Shown: positions 1 to 10,223, numbered from the stretch's first letter. The stretch is DNA of 64,000 bases from JAUIIK01 sp963745675 (GCA_963745675.1 CAVUYM010000014.1:83783-147782); one strand, 5' to 3'. A program made the numbers and translations. Notes: generated by a model from the letters alone, not told the origin.

Positions 1-1363
1 GGCACTGCGGACGCCGGTGCGGCAGTAGAGGACGATCTCGTCGGCCGAGTTGAGCTCGTGCATCCGGGCCGGGACATCGCCGACTGGGATCAGTGTCGAA
101 TCGGGGATGAAGCCGATCTCGCGCTCGTGCGGCTCACGGACGTCGATGACGACCGGGTGTTTCCCAGCGGCGCGGGCCGCGGCCAGTTCCCCGGCCGAGA
201 TCTCCCACTCCGGGCGTCAACGCTTCGTCCGCTTCGACGTGGTCGCCGCCGAAGCCGCAGAACTCGTCGTAGTCGATCAGCTCGGTGACGGTCGGATTCT
301 CGCCGCAGACCGGGCAGCGCGGGTCCTTGCGCAGCTTGAATTCGCGGAACTCCATGCCGAGCGCGTCGTAGCGCAGCAGGCGACCGATGAGCGGCTCGCC
401 GATGCCGAGGATCAGCTTGATCGTTTCCGTCGCCTGCATCGCGCCAACGGTGCCCGGCAGCACTCCGAGGACGCCGCCTTCGGCGCAGCTTGGAACCAGG
501 CCGGGTGGCGGTGGCTCGGGATAGAGGCAGCGATAGCAGGGGCCCTCTTCAGCGTAGAAGACCGAAACCTGGCCCTCGAAACGGAAGATCGAACCGTAGA
601 CGTTCGGTTTGCCGAGCAGCACGCAGGCGTCGTTCACGAGATAGCGGGTCGGGAAATTGTCGGTGCCGTCGACGATGACGTCGTAGTCCTTAAGGATGTC
701 GAGCGCGTTCTCCGACGTCAGCCGGACGCTGTGCTTGTTGATCTTCACGTACGGATTCAGGTCGGTCAGGCGCTTGGTGGCGGCGTCGAGCTTGTCGACG
801 CCGACGTCGCTGGTGCCGTAGAGGATCTGGCGCTGGAGGTTGGTCGAATCGACCACGTCGGCGTCGACCATGCCAATCGTGCCAACGCCAGCCGCCGCCA
901 GATAGAGGCCAAGCGGTGAGCCGAGCCCGCCCGCGCCGATCAACAGCACTTTGGCCGATTTGAGCTTCTCCTGGCCGCCCATAGCCACCTCGGGCATGAT
1001 CAGGTGGCGGCTGTAGCGCAGAATCTCGTCGTTATCGAGCGTCGCCTCGCGCTGCTCGGTCTTGATCTCGACCGCGCCACCGGCGATCGATGGCACGATC
1101 GTGATTTCGCTGCCGTCGGTCAGGGCCGTATCCTGGCCGTCGAGATAGCGGATATCTTCTTCCTGATAGTAGATGTTGACGAACGAGCGCAGTGCGCCCT
1201 CGTCGTTGTAGAGATGGTTGCCGAGATCGGGATACTCGGCAGTCAGCTGGCTCAACGCCTGGCCGACGGTTGCGGCTGTCACGTCGTAGGTTGGCTGATT
1301 GCCGGCGAATTGCCGGAGTGCCGTTGGTATGCGTATCTGCGCCGTTGCCATCTGTGTCGTCAT
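1..1363 (-). CDS. moeZ: CysO-like sulfur carrier fused to MoeZ-type adenylyltransferase and rhodanese (3' end off window)
   Basis: This protein should activate and sulfurate a ubiquitin-like carrier C-terminus. Residues 1-96 form a MoaD/CysO-like domain ending in Gly-Gly (IAGG, residues 95-96). A ThiF/MoeB adenylyltransferase follows, with nucleotide motif IGAGGLGS near residue 140 and zinc-type pairs CYRC and CPVC. A rhodanese domain is read at 1-210 (VIDVREPHE, active loop CRTGVRS). The rhodanese is in another frame because of one extra C near position 213, probably a sequencing indel. MoeZ family members pair MoeB with rhodanese; having the carrier on the same chain is unusual. ATG at 1363 has AAGGA upstream. 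It is the last gene of a cysM-mec-moeZ run. No stop codon is reached in the window. Confidence 0.85.
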
Positions 1364-1441
1364 CGTTGCGATTCCTTCCTCACATTATCGTTGTAGTCTA
1401 CAGCGTGAATGCTCGCTGATTCCGCCGGTCCGCGATTCAAA

Positions 1442-1893
1442 TCAATCATCGTTCAGTGTCAGCTTGAGTTCATCGTAGCCGCTGCGGTCGTCCTGGAGTT
1501 GCCAGGCTCGCATCCGGGTGGCCTTGCCGTCGCGCACCTCCACGATTGGATAGACGAACCAGGGCCAGGCATGCTCGCGGTCGAATTCGGATGGGCGTGC
1601 TTCGGCATTGGGGTGTGAATGATAGAAGCCGATCAGGCTGAGCCCCAGTTCGTCCGCTTCACGCTCGACGCGCATGTATTCGCCTGGGGTGATCAGAAAA
1701 CGCCGCCGGCGCTCTTCGGCATCCCAGGTGTTTTCCATCTCCCGCAACGCAACGACCTGTCGGGTAGTTCCGTCGACATTCCCGTAGATTGCGCCGCAAC
1801 ATTCGTCGGGGAATGTGCGCTCGGCATGCTCGAAGATCGCCGCTTCTTGTGCGTCCCAATGACAAACGAAGCTGGTTGAGAATCAGCGGTCAT
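1442..1893 (-). CDS. mec: JAMM/M67-family metallopeptidase, Mec-like (frame break near the start)
   Basis: Predicted zinc peptidase that releases cysteine, or a mature carrier, from a CysO-type protein. The canonical JAMM signature HxHx7SxxD is intact (HSHPNAEARPSEFD), with an upstream acidic stretch FPDECCG typical of M67 proteins. The catalytic frame is open from about 1855 to 1442 but has no start codon. ATG at 1893 overlaps the cysM stop as ATGA, which suggests that it is the true start and that one indel lies at about 1855-1865. In Mycobacterium, mec-cysO-cysM work together; here the carrier is fused to the next gene, so this peptidase may also cut that fusion after Gly-Gly. That last step is inference. 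Confidence 0.8.
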
Positions 1894-2848
1894 GCAAGCT
1901 CATCCCAGAACCGGTCGCTCAGATAGCGTTCGCCGCTATCGGGCAGGATGGTGACGATGACGCCACGCTCGATCTGCCGGGCAACCTTTTCCACTGCCAG
2001 CAAGTGCCGCGCCACCGGAGACTCCGAGCAAGACGCCCTCTTTGCTCGCGACACGCTTGATCATGTTGTAGGCCTCGTCGGTCGATATCGGCAGGTTCTG
2101 GTCTGCCAGCTCCGGATCGTAGATGCCCGGCACAATCGCCGAACCCATGTGCTTCAAGCCCTTCCAGACCGTGCAACGCCAGATCGGGCTGCATCGAAAT
2201 TGCCTGTATAGCTTCGTTGTAGCACTTCAAGCGGCGAGCTGTGCCCATGAATGTGCCGCTCGTGCCCAGCCCGGCGACGAAGTGGGTGATACGCCCATCC
2301 GTCTGTTTCCAGATTTCGTGGCCGGTCGTACGGAAGTGGGAGCGCCAGTTCTCCGGGTTGTTGTACTGGTCGGGATAGAAATAGATATCCGGATTCTCCT
2401 GGTAGCGCCTGCGCACTTCTCGGATGGCGCCATCGGAGCTTTCTGCGGGATCGGTCAGCACTAGCTCAGCGCCGTAGGCCCGCAGGATGCGCTTGCGTTC
2501 GGCGCTTGCGGAGGCGGACATAAAGAGCTTGACTTGATAGCCGCGCACTGCGCCGATCATGGCGTAGGCGATGCCGGTGTTGCCGGAGGTCGCGTCGATC
2601 AGGATCTTGTCTTTGGTGAGATCACCGGAGCGCTCGCCAGCCTCGATCATTGCCAGGGCTGGACGGTCCTTCACCGATCCTCCCGGGTTCGCCCACTCCG
2701 CCTTGCCGTAAATTTCGATGCCGTCGTGCGGCTCGAGCGATCGAAACCGTAATAGCGGCGTGTTGCCGATCATCTGTGTCAGGTCCTGTTCGACCCGCGT
2801 AACCGGGAGCACCAGTGGCGGGGCGCTCATTGTCGTTTCCATGTCCAT
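1890..2848 (-). CDS. cysM: PLP-dependent cysteine synthase, CysM type (two frame breaks)
   Basis: Makes cysteine from an activated serine and a sulfur donor, here probably the thiocarboxylated CysO domain encoded two genes downstream. The fold-type II PLP signatures are visible: Schiff-base lysine in GGSVKDRPAL, TSGNTG for the substrate carboxylate, the phosphate loop GLGTSGT, and SGGAAL near the C-terminus. The product continues across two frame changes, near 2150 and near 2010, ending SDRFWDELA with stop TGA at 1890-1892. Both look like single-base indels. The stop overlaps the next start (ATGA), implying translational coupling. CysM rather than CysK is chosen because of the mec/cysO neighbours; substrate is not provable from sequence. 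Confidence 0.85.
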
Positions 2849-3294
2849 CGTCAGTGAATGTCCATTCTTCGGATTCCCGGCGCGGCCGCCTCTACATCTC
2901 GAAATCGAGATGGGTTACCCCAGGCGGCGCGGCGCTACGATTGTCAGTTGTAAAAAGCTAGAAGCGTTGAAAGGGAACCGAGGACTAACAGAAGCAATCG
3001 CTGAAGAAAGCGTCCGTTTCGAACGCATAATGACCGATGCGCGCGCAGGGCCATTCAATATCGAGCAGACCACCTCGTGGTTGCTCGGGTGATGATGATT
3101 GCGGATTACCAGCCGGCTGATGGTCCAACTTTGGCTCCCCGATGTTTCGATTACACATACGCGCAGCGTGCTTGATCGCACGCTGGCTGCATACCGACTT
3201 GAACGCGTAGGGACCGCCGTCTATTCCGTAGAGATTCCAGAACCCTGGCAGCTAAGAAATCCTTGCCCGAGTATGGAGATCGCGAGTTACCCTT
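2849..3294. other. Intergenic region without a convincing gene
   Basis: The stretch between cysM and the 3' end of the CHAT-domain gene holds only short frames with no recognisable protein. It should contain the cysM promoter. Apart from the palindrome at 2895-2912 I see nothing specific. Confidence 0.5.
2895..2912. promoter_or_regulatory. Perfect 7-bp palindrome upstream of cysM
   Basis: CATCTCG-AAAT-CGAGATG lies 47-64 bp upstream of the cysM start. It could be an operator or leader hairpin for the cysM-mec-moeZ operon. No matching second copy or known motif was recognised, so the role is a guess. Confidence 0.25.
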
Positions 3295-6253
3295 CTACTC
3301 CGGAACCGTGATCTCGATACGGGTTGTTTCATAGAGCGTTACATCTCCGGCTGGGATCGTCTGGTCGTAGACCTTTCGCGGGGGATCATCCTGCCAGTTG
3401 CGGATGACCCAGACGCCTTCCGATTCGTCGAATTCGTCAACGCCGCCGCCAGATCCTCCCTGCCCTCCGTGACTCACGACCCAGCCCGCAAACCAGTGAA
3501 TGTCGAGACCAGGAATGTCAATTGCGCCCTGCGGGCAGTCGAGTGTCACGTCAGCGAATATATCCGTCAGTGGCCGCAATCGAATTTCTATCGGTGTGAA
3601 GGATGAGATCTGGCCGTCAGCGTTGGTCGGGAACTCTAGCTTCGTGATTTCGAGGGTTCCGTCGTGAAGAACGGACTGCGCTTCACATCCGGTTCCTGCA
3701 ACAGTGAGGTCATATCTGACATATTCGAGCGTTGCCTTCCCTACCTCAAAAGTGCTCAGGTCCGGTTTGAAGATCAACGTGAATTCCGCGTGAACCTCGC
3801 TCTGAAGATCGACCGCACCTCCAAGCGACTCAATAGTTGAGCGGAAGTTGAGTATTGGATTGTCAAGCCGAGGGGAAGTTTCGTCGCGACTGACACAGTT
3901 AGGGCCCTCCGGCAGCTCGACCCAGGCACGCATGGTAATTTGCTCGCGTTGCTCAGCGTCGCGGCCAAGCGGCAATTCGCCCTTGAGCTGCCAATCGAAG
4001 TCCGACACCGCTTGCGCTTTCGTCGGCAAGAGTGAATGACAGTTCTGGACCGGCTGCACCCAGTGCTTCGATGTGAACGACAATCTGAGAGAGCCATGCC
4101 TCCTCGTCGGTAACTTCCTCCGGCACACGAATTCCGTCGACCTGAATGAGAAATGGCAGGCTGTCCTCAATACCGTCGCCGAATTCGCCGAAGATAGGAA
4201 TCACTTCGCCATCTCCTAGCGGTTCACCTGTGAACGGACTCAGGATCTCGATTACCTCGCGCAGTCGAATGTGCCGCGCGCCGACGGAATCGAGCTCTGT
4301 GCGGTCTGTAGGATCATCTGCGTCTGGAACGCGGCGTCGACCGGTCCCGAGAGCATCGTTGTCTGGCCGCAGATCGCGGATGACTTCGTCCAATGGTTGA
4401 CCGGTTTTCAATGCACGCTCATAGATGGCAACGGCATCGGCGGCAGCGTCATTCGCATAGACGGATTCAGTCCAGCCAACGAAGGCGCTCGATTGTCCGG
4501 CCAGGATCGCCGGGAGACTGGCGCTCAGGTCGAGGGATTCGCACGCGCTGAAGAACACCAGCGTGTTTTCGAGCGGCGTCGCAAAAGGATCACTGCCATA
4601 CTCATATTGGAAGAAATCCTCCGTCAGCCCGATGCCTGAGAAGTCTTCGCCGCCTTCAACCTCGATTTGACCAATTGTCGCTCCGACAATCTCGATGTCG
4701 ACCGCATCCTCGGCACTGGTCATGATGCCTGTATCGATCGTGGAATTACAGAGGAGATCGCTATCGGAGAGATCGCAGTCGGTGCTGCCGTGAGTCGATA
4801 AATGGATGATGTCGTAATCGTTCCAGTTCTCGAACTGCTCGATAAAGATCTCGGCTTCGCCTGACACCTCGTTGGGATTCGATGGATTCTCCCGATACTC
4901 AACCTCGTAGCCTTGCGCTTCAAGCAGATTTCGCAACCGTGCGCCCTCGTCATCGTTTCCAAAGTTCCACTTGAACGGCGAGAGGATCAGAGCACGTTTG
5001 TCGTCGCCAAAATTGCGGTCCTGACCGATGACGTTGCGAGGTACTGTCTCGAAAGCAAGCGGTGCGGGAGCGACCCGGCTCGCGGCTGTGTCCTCGGGCG
5101 CATGCACCGGCGGCGCATCATAGAGCCAGACTACGGGCCCGCCGTCCAGGCGATACCAGAGCGCGTTGCCGTCCGCCGACGTCATGACAACGTCAGCCTG
5201 CTGCAGAAGCCACGTCTCAGCGTCGGAGATTGAACCACCACCATTGAGGATCGAAAGCATCTGCGCTCCATAGGCATCGATCTGTTGCAGCACTTCGAGT
5301 GAGGTCGCCGCCAGGGTGCAGGGATAGTTCAGTTGGACACACTTCAGGTTGTCCATGCTGCCCGGTGGCGGCTCACCACCCGGCCCGCCGTCATCTGCAT
5401 AGCGCCAGGCGTAGTAATGCTGCCCTGAATTGCCAGCTTCGACGATAAAACCCTCGGAATTACCTGGTGTGTAGGTCAGGCAGCGTCGCTCGAAGCACTG
5501 CATCAGCACGTCGCGCGCGGTCCCTGCGACGAGCACGTTCGCCCAATAGGGTTCAGTGACTGGCCGGCCGGTGGCAAAGAAGGCGTTCTCGAAGAGCGGG
5601 GCCGCTACCAGATATCCATTCTCATAGACCGTGCCTGACGTGTTCATGAAGTCCCAGAACGGTCCGGCAACAGCGTGCTTGGTAACGTCGTCGAGAAACG
5701 TAACCTGGACGTTCTGCGATGCGAGCGAGGGATCGTCGGACACGTTGCCAGCGCGATCTACTCGTTGGATGATGGGCTGGCCGGACGGGAGCGGCGTGGC
5801 GTTGCGGAGACCCGCGAAGGTGGCGTAGGTTGGTCCGTTCGAGTCGTTCGCGTCACCTGCAACGTTGACCTGGGCCGGTTCACGCGTCTCGAAGCTACTG
5901 TCGCCGGTCTGCAACTGGCCGGTCATCATCTCGACAACGAGAAGGCCATTGGTGACGTACCAGATAGAGTTGGGGTCGGCGTCGGGGTTGGTGATCTCCA
6001 TGCGAGACTTGTCAAAGTACTGGACGGTACGCTGGCCATTCGGCGATTCGGCGTAAGGTTCATCGATAGCAGCCGTGAAGGCTTCCGGCCCCCACATCCA
6101 TGTGCGTGCGACAGCGCCGTCGAGGACCGGTTTGTCAGTGCGCTGCCAGGTCTGCTGAAACGCGTCGTTGGCGGGCGCCTCGGCAGTTGCAGCCCGGCCG
6201 AGTAGTGTAAGAATCATCATTCCGCTCAGTGTTGCAAGCAAGAAGCGGCGCAT
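3295..6253 (-). CDS. Secreted CHAT/caspase-fold putative protease, about 985 residues (one frame break)
   Basis: Predicted exported cysteine-peptidase-fold protein. ATG at 6253 follows GAAGGAGA and opens a signal peptide (MRRFLLATLSGMMILTLLG). Residues about 30-290 form a beta-rich domain with motifs such as YFDKSRMEI and TNGLLVVEM that I associate with secreted Chloroflexi proteins. A CHAT-like domain follows, with HLSTHG (His about 488) and FFSACES (Cys about 571), the spacing expected of a His-Cys dyad. The C-terminal 300 residues continue in another frame after about position 4000 and contain beta-rich segments with no named domain. Substrate is unknown. It is transcribed away from the HAD gene at 6377. 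CHAT proteins are usually intracellular, so an exported one is unusual. Confidence 0.75.
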
Positions 6254-6376
6254 GGTTTGTCTCCTTCTTCTGGTTGTATGCAACCAACGTAGCTAAGATT
6301 TCGCTACTTGTGCAAGTTCCGTTGCTGAACGGATCGATAATGCGACGGGCCGTTTCTGTTGAAAGGGGACTATTGA

Positions 6377-7171
6377 TTGACTCCGATGGCTGAAGTGCAA
6401 GGACTCCTGCTAGATGTGGACGGCGTTCTACACGTTGACGGAACGCCGATTCCTGGCGCGGTCGGAGCTCTGGATGAATTGCGCGCGGCTGGCATCCCCA
6501 TCCAGCTGTTGACGAATGGCACAATGCGAACTCGAGCGAATCTGGCCACTTTTCTGCGCGAGTTGGGTTACGACGTATCGGCGGATGAAATTCTGACTGC
6601 CGTGACAGCCACCTCAGAATATCTGCGCCGCATTCACCCCGGAGAAGCTTGTCATCTCGTCGTTTCAGGCGATATAGAGGAAGAGTTTGACGGGATTCCT
6701 TTGACCGATGACGAAGACGAGGCGAGGGTCGTCGTCATTGGCGGAGCCAGCGATTCGTTTCGTTTTGAGGCGCTCAACCGCGCCTACCGGATGCTTCGCA
6801 ATGGCGCGAGCCTGGTCGCTATGCACAAAAGTGTTCACTGGTTGACCGCCGAGGGTGTCACCCTGGACTCCGGGCCGTTCATTCATGGTTTGGAATGGGC
6901 CGCGGGGACGGAAGCGGTAATCGTCGGCAAACCGTCGTCGCATTTCTTTCAGGCCGGCTTCGACGCGCTTGGATTGCCGGCGGAATCGGTCGCGATGGTT
7001 GGCGACGATCTGGTTCAGGATGTCCAGGCTGCAATGTCCTGTGGCGCGATGGGCATTCTTGTGCAAACCGGAATGGGAGGCCTCGAATCGATTGAAGGAT
7101 TCGAGCCAGATCTGGTGCTGCCGTCAATTGCTGAACTACCTGATAGCCTCCGGCGCAATGCGGCTATGTGA
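6377..7171 (+). CDS. HAD-IIA family hydrolase, LHPP/NagD-like phosphatase
   Basis: Likely cytoplasmic Mg-dependent phosphatase. Motif I is LLDVDGVLHV with the DxD pair, motif II is LLTNGT, the motif III lysine is in VGKPS, and motif IV is MVGDDLVQD. The roughly 264-residue length and the C2a-type cap match the HAD-IIA branch that includes LHPP (phospholysine/phosphohistidine phosphatase) and NagD; the substrate cannot be chosen from sequence. TTG at 6377 has GGGG 8 bases upstream, while ATG at 6386 is an alternative start. It is divergent from the CHAT gene and 37 bp before the glycosyltransferase-redoxin frame, so these may be cotranscribed. Confidence 0.85.
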   Translation: MTPMAEVQGLLLDVDGVLHVDGTPIPGAVGALDELRAAGIPIQLLTNGTMRTRANLATFLRELGYDVSADEILTAVTATSEYLRRIHPGEACHLVVSGDIEEEFDGIPLTDDEDEARVVVIGGASDSFRFEALNRAYRMLRNGASLVAMHKSVHWLTAEGVTLDSGPFIHGLEWAAGTEAVIVGKPSSHFFQAGFDALGLPAESVAMVGDDLVQDVQAAMSCGAMGILVQTGMGGLESIEGFEPDLVLPSIAELPDSLRRNAAM

Positions 7172-7208
7172 TCTTGCTGACTGAGATCAAGATGTAAACC
7201 CGGTAGGC

Positions 7209-8532
7209 TTGCGGCAGCTACGTCGATGCACCGCGATAGGATGCAGTAACCTGGCCGCTAACGCAAGCAGTACGATCTCAGTCGTTATTCCGACCTACAA
7301 CGAAGAAGTGAGTCTTCCTCTCACCCTCGCGCAGTTTCGGTATCTCGCTGGAAACTGGCAGGTAATCGTCGTCGATTCCGGCAGTTCAGACCAGACCGTT
7401 TCAATTGCCCGTGAAGCAGGCGCAGATCTCGTCGTCGATGCCGCCTGCTGGTCGCGGCGAAGCGATGAACGCCGGCGCTGAACTGGCTACCAGTGAGTTC
7501 CTTCTCTTTCTTCACGCCGACACGTTGCTTCCGGAGAATGCCTACCGCTTGATCCTGGATGGCCTGGCTATACCGAACGTTTCAGCGACTGGATTTCGCT
7601 ATCGGTCGGATCGGCAGGAATGGAGCTATCACCTGCTGACGATGATCGGACTCATGCGCTTTCGGGTTCAACGAACATTCTTCGGCGACCAGGCGATAGC
7701 AGTGCGGAGGTGCGACTTCGACAAAGTGGGTGGCTATCATGAGCCGGTATTGATGGAGGATATCGATCTCTCTCGACGCCTGCGAAAGCGTGGCGAACTT
7801 AAACTCTTACCTGCCTATGTGACAACGTCAGCCCGGCGTTTTGAGCAAGGTGGGGTGTTCCGTACCTTAGCTCTGATGACTCTGCTCTCGATCGCCTATT
7901 CATTGGGCGTATCCGCCGAGCGTCTCAGCGGCTGGTATCTGCACGTCCGATCTGAACGCAAGACTGGATCTGATCAATCTGAGCCTATCAACCTGTCCCA
8001 TCTGGTATTGCTCGACAAGCGGGAAGATTCCGTGCGACTAACGAATGTCACTGCTTCCGGAACCGTCCTGCTGGTGTTTCTCCGTTGGCTTGGCTGACTG
8101 CCCTGCAGAGACCATCTCGCGCAGTTGCGCGAGCACGCAGACGAACTGAAGCGCATAGGCGTTCGGATCTATGTTGTTACTTTCGAGTCGCGCTCCCGAG
8201 TTGATCAGTACGAGGAACGCGAACCTTTGCCGTTCCCCGTGTTGAGAGATCCGAGTCGGAATGTTTACAGACGCTTCGGTCTTGGTCGCCGTCCAGCAAC
8301 AACGATCTGGGGACCCGAGACCTTGTGGTACTACGGACGCAGCCTTCTCAGAGGCCGGCTCCCGGCGCGGTCCGAGGGTTCGGACCAACACCAGCTCGGT
8401 GGTGATGTCCTTTTCCGACCAGGCGGATCCGGCGGCTGGATTTACCGCTCTGCCCATCCGGCGGATCGGCCCTCTGTCGCTTCGATCCTGTCACTCGTAC
8501 ACGGAATACATAATACTGTGCCAGAGGAATGA
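7209..8532 (+). CDS. GT2 glycosyltransferase (rSAM/selenodomain-associated type) continuous with SelU-like redoxin through an in-frame TGA
   Basis: The N-terminal part is a family-2 glycosyltransferase: VVIPTYNEE, VVDSGSSDQT, GRGEAMNAGA, FLHADT, EDIDLSRRLRKRG. It has one frame break near 7440 and matches the TIGR04283 type, named by TIGRFAMs as rSAM/selenodomain-associated transferase 2. The same frame runs on after the GT2 end (LSGWY) into a redoxin of the AhpC-TSA_2/SelU type: VLLVFLRWLG, TGA, LPCRDHLAQLR, FPVLRDPSRNVYRRFGLG, DRPSVASIL. The TGA at 8095-8097 takes the place of the first Cys of CxxC, giving Sec-Leu-Pro-Cys if recoded. No ATG lies between the two domains, so this is either a fusion or a redoxin starting at an alternative codon. 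Start at 7209 (TTG) is uncertain. Confidence 0.75.
8095..8097 (+). other. Candidate selenocysteine codon (in-frame TGA)
   Basis: The TGA splits one reading frame inside the redoxin active site (FLRWLG-TGA-LPC). Homologous coding continues in the same frame for 144 codons. It replaces a catalytic cysteine, as expected of Sec, and no frame change is involved, unlike the many indels elsewhere in the window. Confidence 0.7.
8116..8133 (+). promoter_or_regulatory. bSECIS-like hairpin after the redoxin TGA
   Basis: A perfect 7-bp stem (CTCGCGC at 8116-8122, GCGCGAG at 8127-8133) closes an AGTT loop. The loop begins after 25 nt downstream of the TGA, inside the 16-37 nt range described for bacterial SECIS elements, and has G at its second position as the consensus requires. 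Confidence 0.65.
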
Positions 8533-8813
8533 TTCAGCGTCGTTACGTCCCTTACGGCCGTAGCCTTCTTCGGGCACTTGCTCGATAACGCTTTGATCGT
8601 CTTGTGTCTTTAGAGCGCATACGCGCCTTGCGTCCAGGTCTACCGGCGTGACGGCTACAGGTCTGCCATACCGATGTGAAACGGGTGACGAAAGTCACGT
8701 GGTAGGTTATGGCTGAGGGCAGAATACTTCGGTTCATGTGAAGTATCTCTGGTCAGTTGCTTCCGTCCGTTGAAATTCAGCGGTCCACATCAGATCGTAG
8801 TGGAATTTTCTCA

Positions 8814-10091
8814 ATGCCTGTCTTACGTTTAGCGTCGTTCTTACTGCTCACATTGATGCTTGTAGCGTGCGCGGGACCGACAGGGTCTGCATCATCGGCC
8901 CAAATTCCGAGTGTCGCGCCGACTCAGACTGTTGCTTCCCCGGTCAACACCACGCCACCGACTGCAACGATCGGCCTGGAAACAGCAACTCCGACAAAGG
9001 TTCCGACATTACCTCCAACGGTGAAACCAGTACAACCGACCGCAACGGCAACGGCAACGGCGGTGCCGACACATCCAAGGGTAACCCCGACAACGAAGCC
9101 AGCAACTCCGACGGTAGTTCCGACGGTAACGCTGGGTCTCTCACCTACCGTTGAGACTGTAACCAGCACCGCTTTGCCAACGATGGCGTTGAAGACTCCG
9201 ACGCCGGGTCCTGCCGAACCCACCGCGACAGCCGAAGAATCTTCGTCGAACGCCGACCTTGTAGCCGATATTAATACGTTGCTTGAAGGGCGCCAGGGGC
9301 TTTATGAGGTAGTCGTGATCGGGCCGGGCGGCGAGACCATCTATGAACTCAACGGTGATCACCAGCTTCAGTCGGCTAGCCTCTACAAGTTGTTGATCAT
9401 GGTGGAGGTTTTCCGGCAGATTGAAGATGGCGTCGTCGCTTTTGATGATCCAGTCTTCATGTACTCGGGCTTCTTCAAGGAAGCAGGTTCAGACGATCCC
9501 TTTGATCTCTCCTATGTCGGCTCGACCGTCACCGTCGAAGCATTGCTTTACCCGATGATCGCATATTCGAGCAACGTAGCAGCCTTCGCACTTCTCAATC
9601 TGGTAGGAAATGCGAACATCAATCAGACCGCTGCCGATTTAGGAATGACGGCGTCGGAGATTCGCTGGATGCCCGCGCTCGCGAGCGGTTCCACGGATGT
9701 TGCACCCGGCACCGGACTGGCATCCTACGCGGGATTGTATTTGCAAGCGCCAACAGCGGACGAAGCCTTCAATGTCACTGATGCGGACGATACTGCTCTG
9801 CTCTTACGCTTATTGGTCGAAGGTCAGGTGGTCAGTCCCAGCGCATCTCGCTCCATGCTCGACTTACTGGCTGCTCAGGTCGTCAATGACCGCTTGCCGG
9901 CACTGCTTCCCGGAGGCGTTGTGGCCCATAAGACCGGCAACATCGACAACGTCGTCCACGATGCCGGAGTCATTTATACGCCCTATGGTCCGGTTGTCAC
10001 TGTCGTGCTCACCGAAGACGCTCTTGAGTGGCAAGCAGTTGACTTCATGCAGGAGCTGGCACTGGATATCTATGAATACGAGTTTCGCTAG
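8814..10091 (+). CDS. Class A beta-lactamase-like serine hydrolase lipoprotein
   Basis: Exported lipoprotein: signal segment LASFLLLTLMLVAC carries the lipobox cysteine. About 120 residues rich in Thr, Pro and Val follow as a linker, then a serine beta-lactamase-fold domain. Its motifs are SLYK (nucleophile Ser of SxxK), SSN in place of the usual SDN, and KTG in AHKTGNI. Proteins of this kind include penicillin-interactive and beta-lactamase-like enzymes; true beta-lactamase activity is not shown, and the SSN variant and extended linker suggest a cell-wall role instead. ATG at 8814 is preferred over upstream starts because it begins directly at the signal peptide. The linker is unusually repetitive at the DNA level (caaccgac/aacggc units). 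Confidence 0.82.
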   Translation: MPVLRLASFLLLTLMLVACAGPTGSASSAQIPSVAPTQTVASPVNTTPPTATIGLETATPTKVPTLPPTVKPVQPTATATATAVPTHPRVTPTTKPATPTVVPTVTLGLSPTVETVTSTALPTMALKTPTPGPAEPTATAEESSSNADLVADINTLLEGRQGLYEVVVIGPGGETIYELNGDHQLQSASLYKLLIMVEVFRQIEDGVVAFDDPVFMYSGFFKEAGSDDPFDLSYVGSTVTVEALLYPMIAYSSNVAAFALLNLVGNANINQTAADLGMTASEIRWMPALASGSTDVAPGTGLASYAGLYLQAPTADEAFNVTDADDTALLLRLLVEGQVVSPSASRSMLDLLAAQVVNDRLPALLPGGVVAHKTGNIDNVVHDAGVIYTPYGPVVTVVLTEDALEWQAVDFMQELALDIYEYEFR

Positions 10092-10223
10092 TGGGTTCCA
10101 CCTTGAAGTACTATATGTTGGAAACGAACACTCGATGATACTAACTTCAAGTATCGAGCCCAATGATGGGATAGGAGCCTCTGGGGCCTCTGTCATTCGT
10201 GAGGGGCTGGGGAGGGCGCGGGG

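Noticed and set aside
1442..1893. Mec-like gene as a true pseudogene
   Set aside because: All JAMM residues are intact and only the first few codons are out of frame, next to an ATGA overlap; an indel is the simpler reading.
8116..8133. The hairpin as a Rho-independent terminator after the glycosyltransferase
   Set aside because: It has no T-run and lies within conserved redoxin coding (LAQLREHADEL), so it does not end transcription; its distance from TGA fits a SECIS better.
8920..9240. Repeat array in the lipoprotein gene
   Set aside because: The caaccgac/aacggc units are codons of a Thr/Pro-rich linker and stay in frame.
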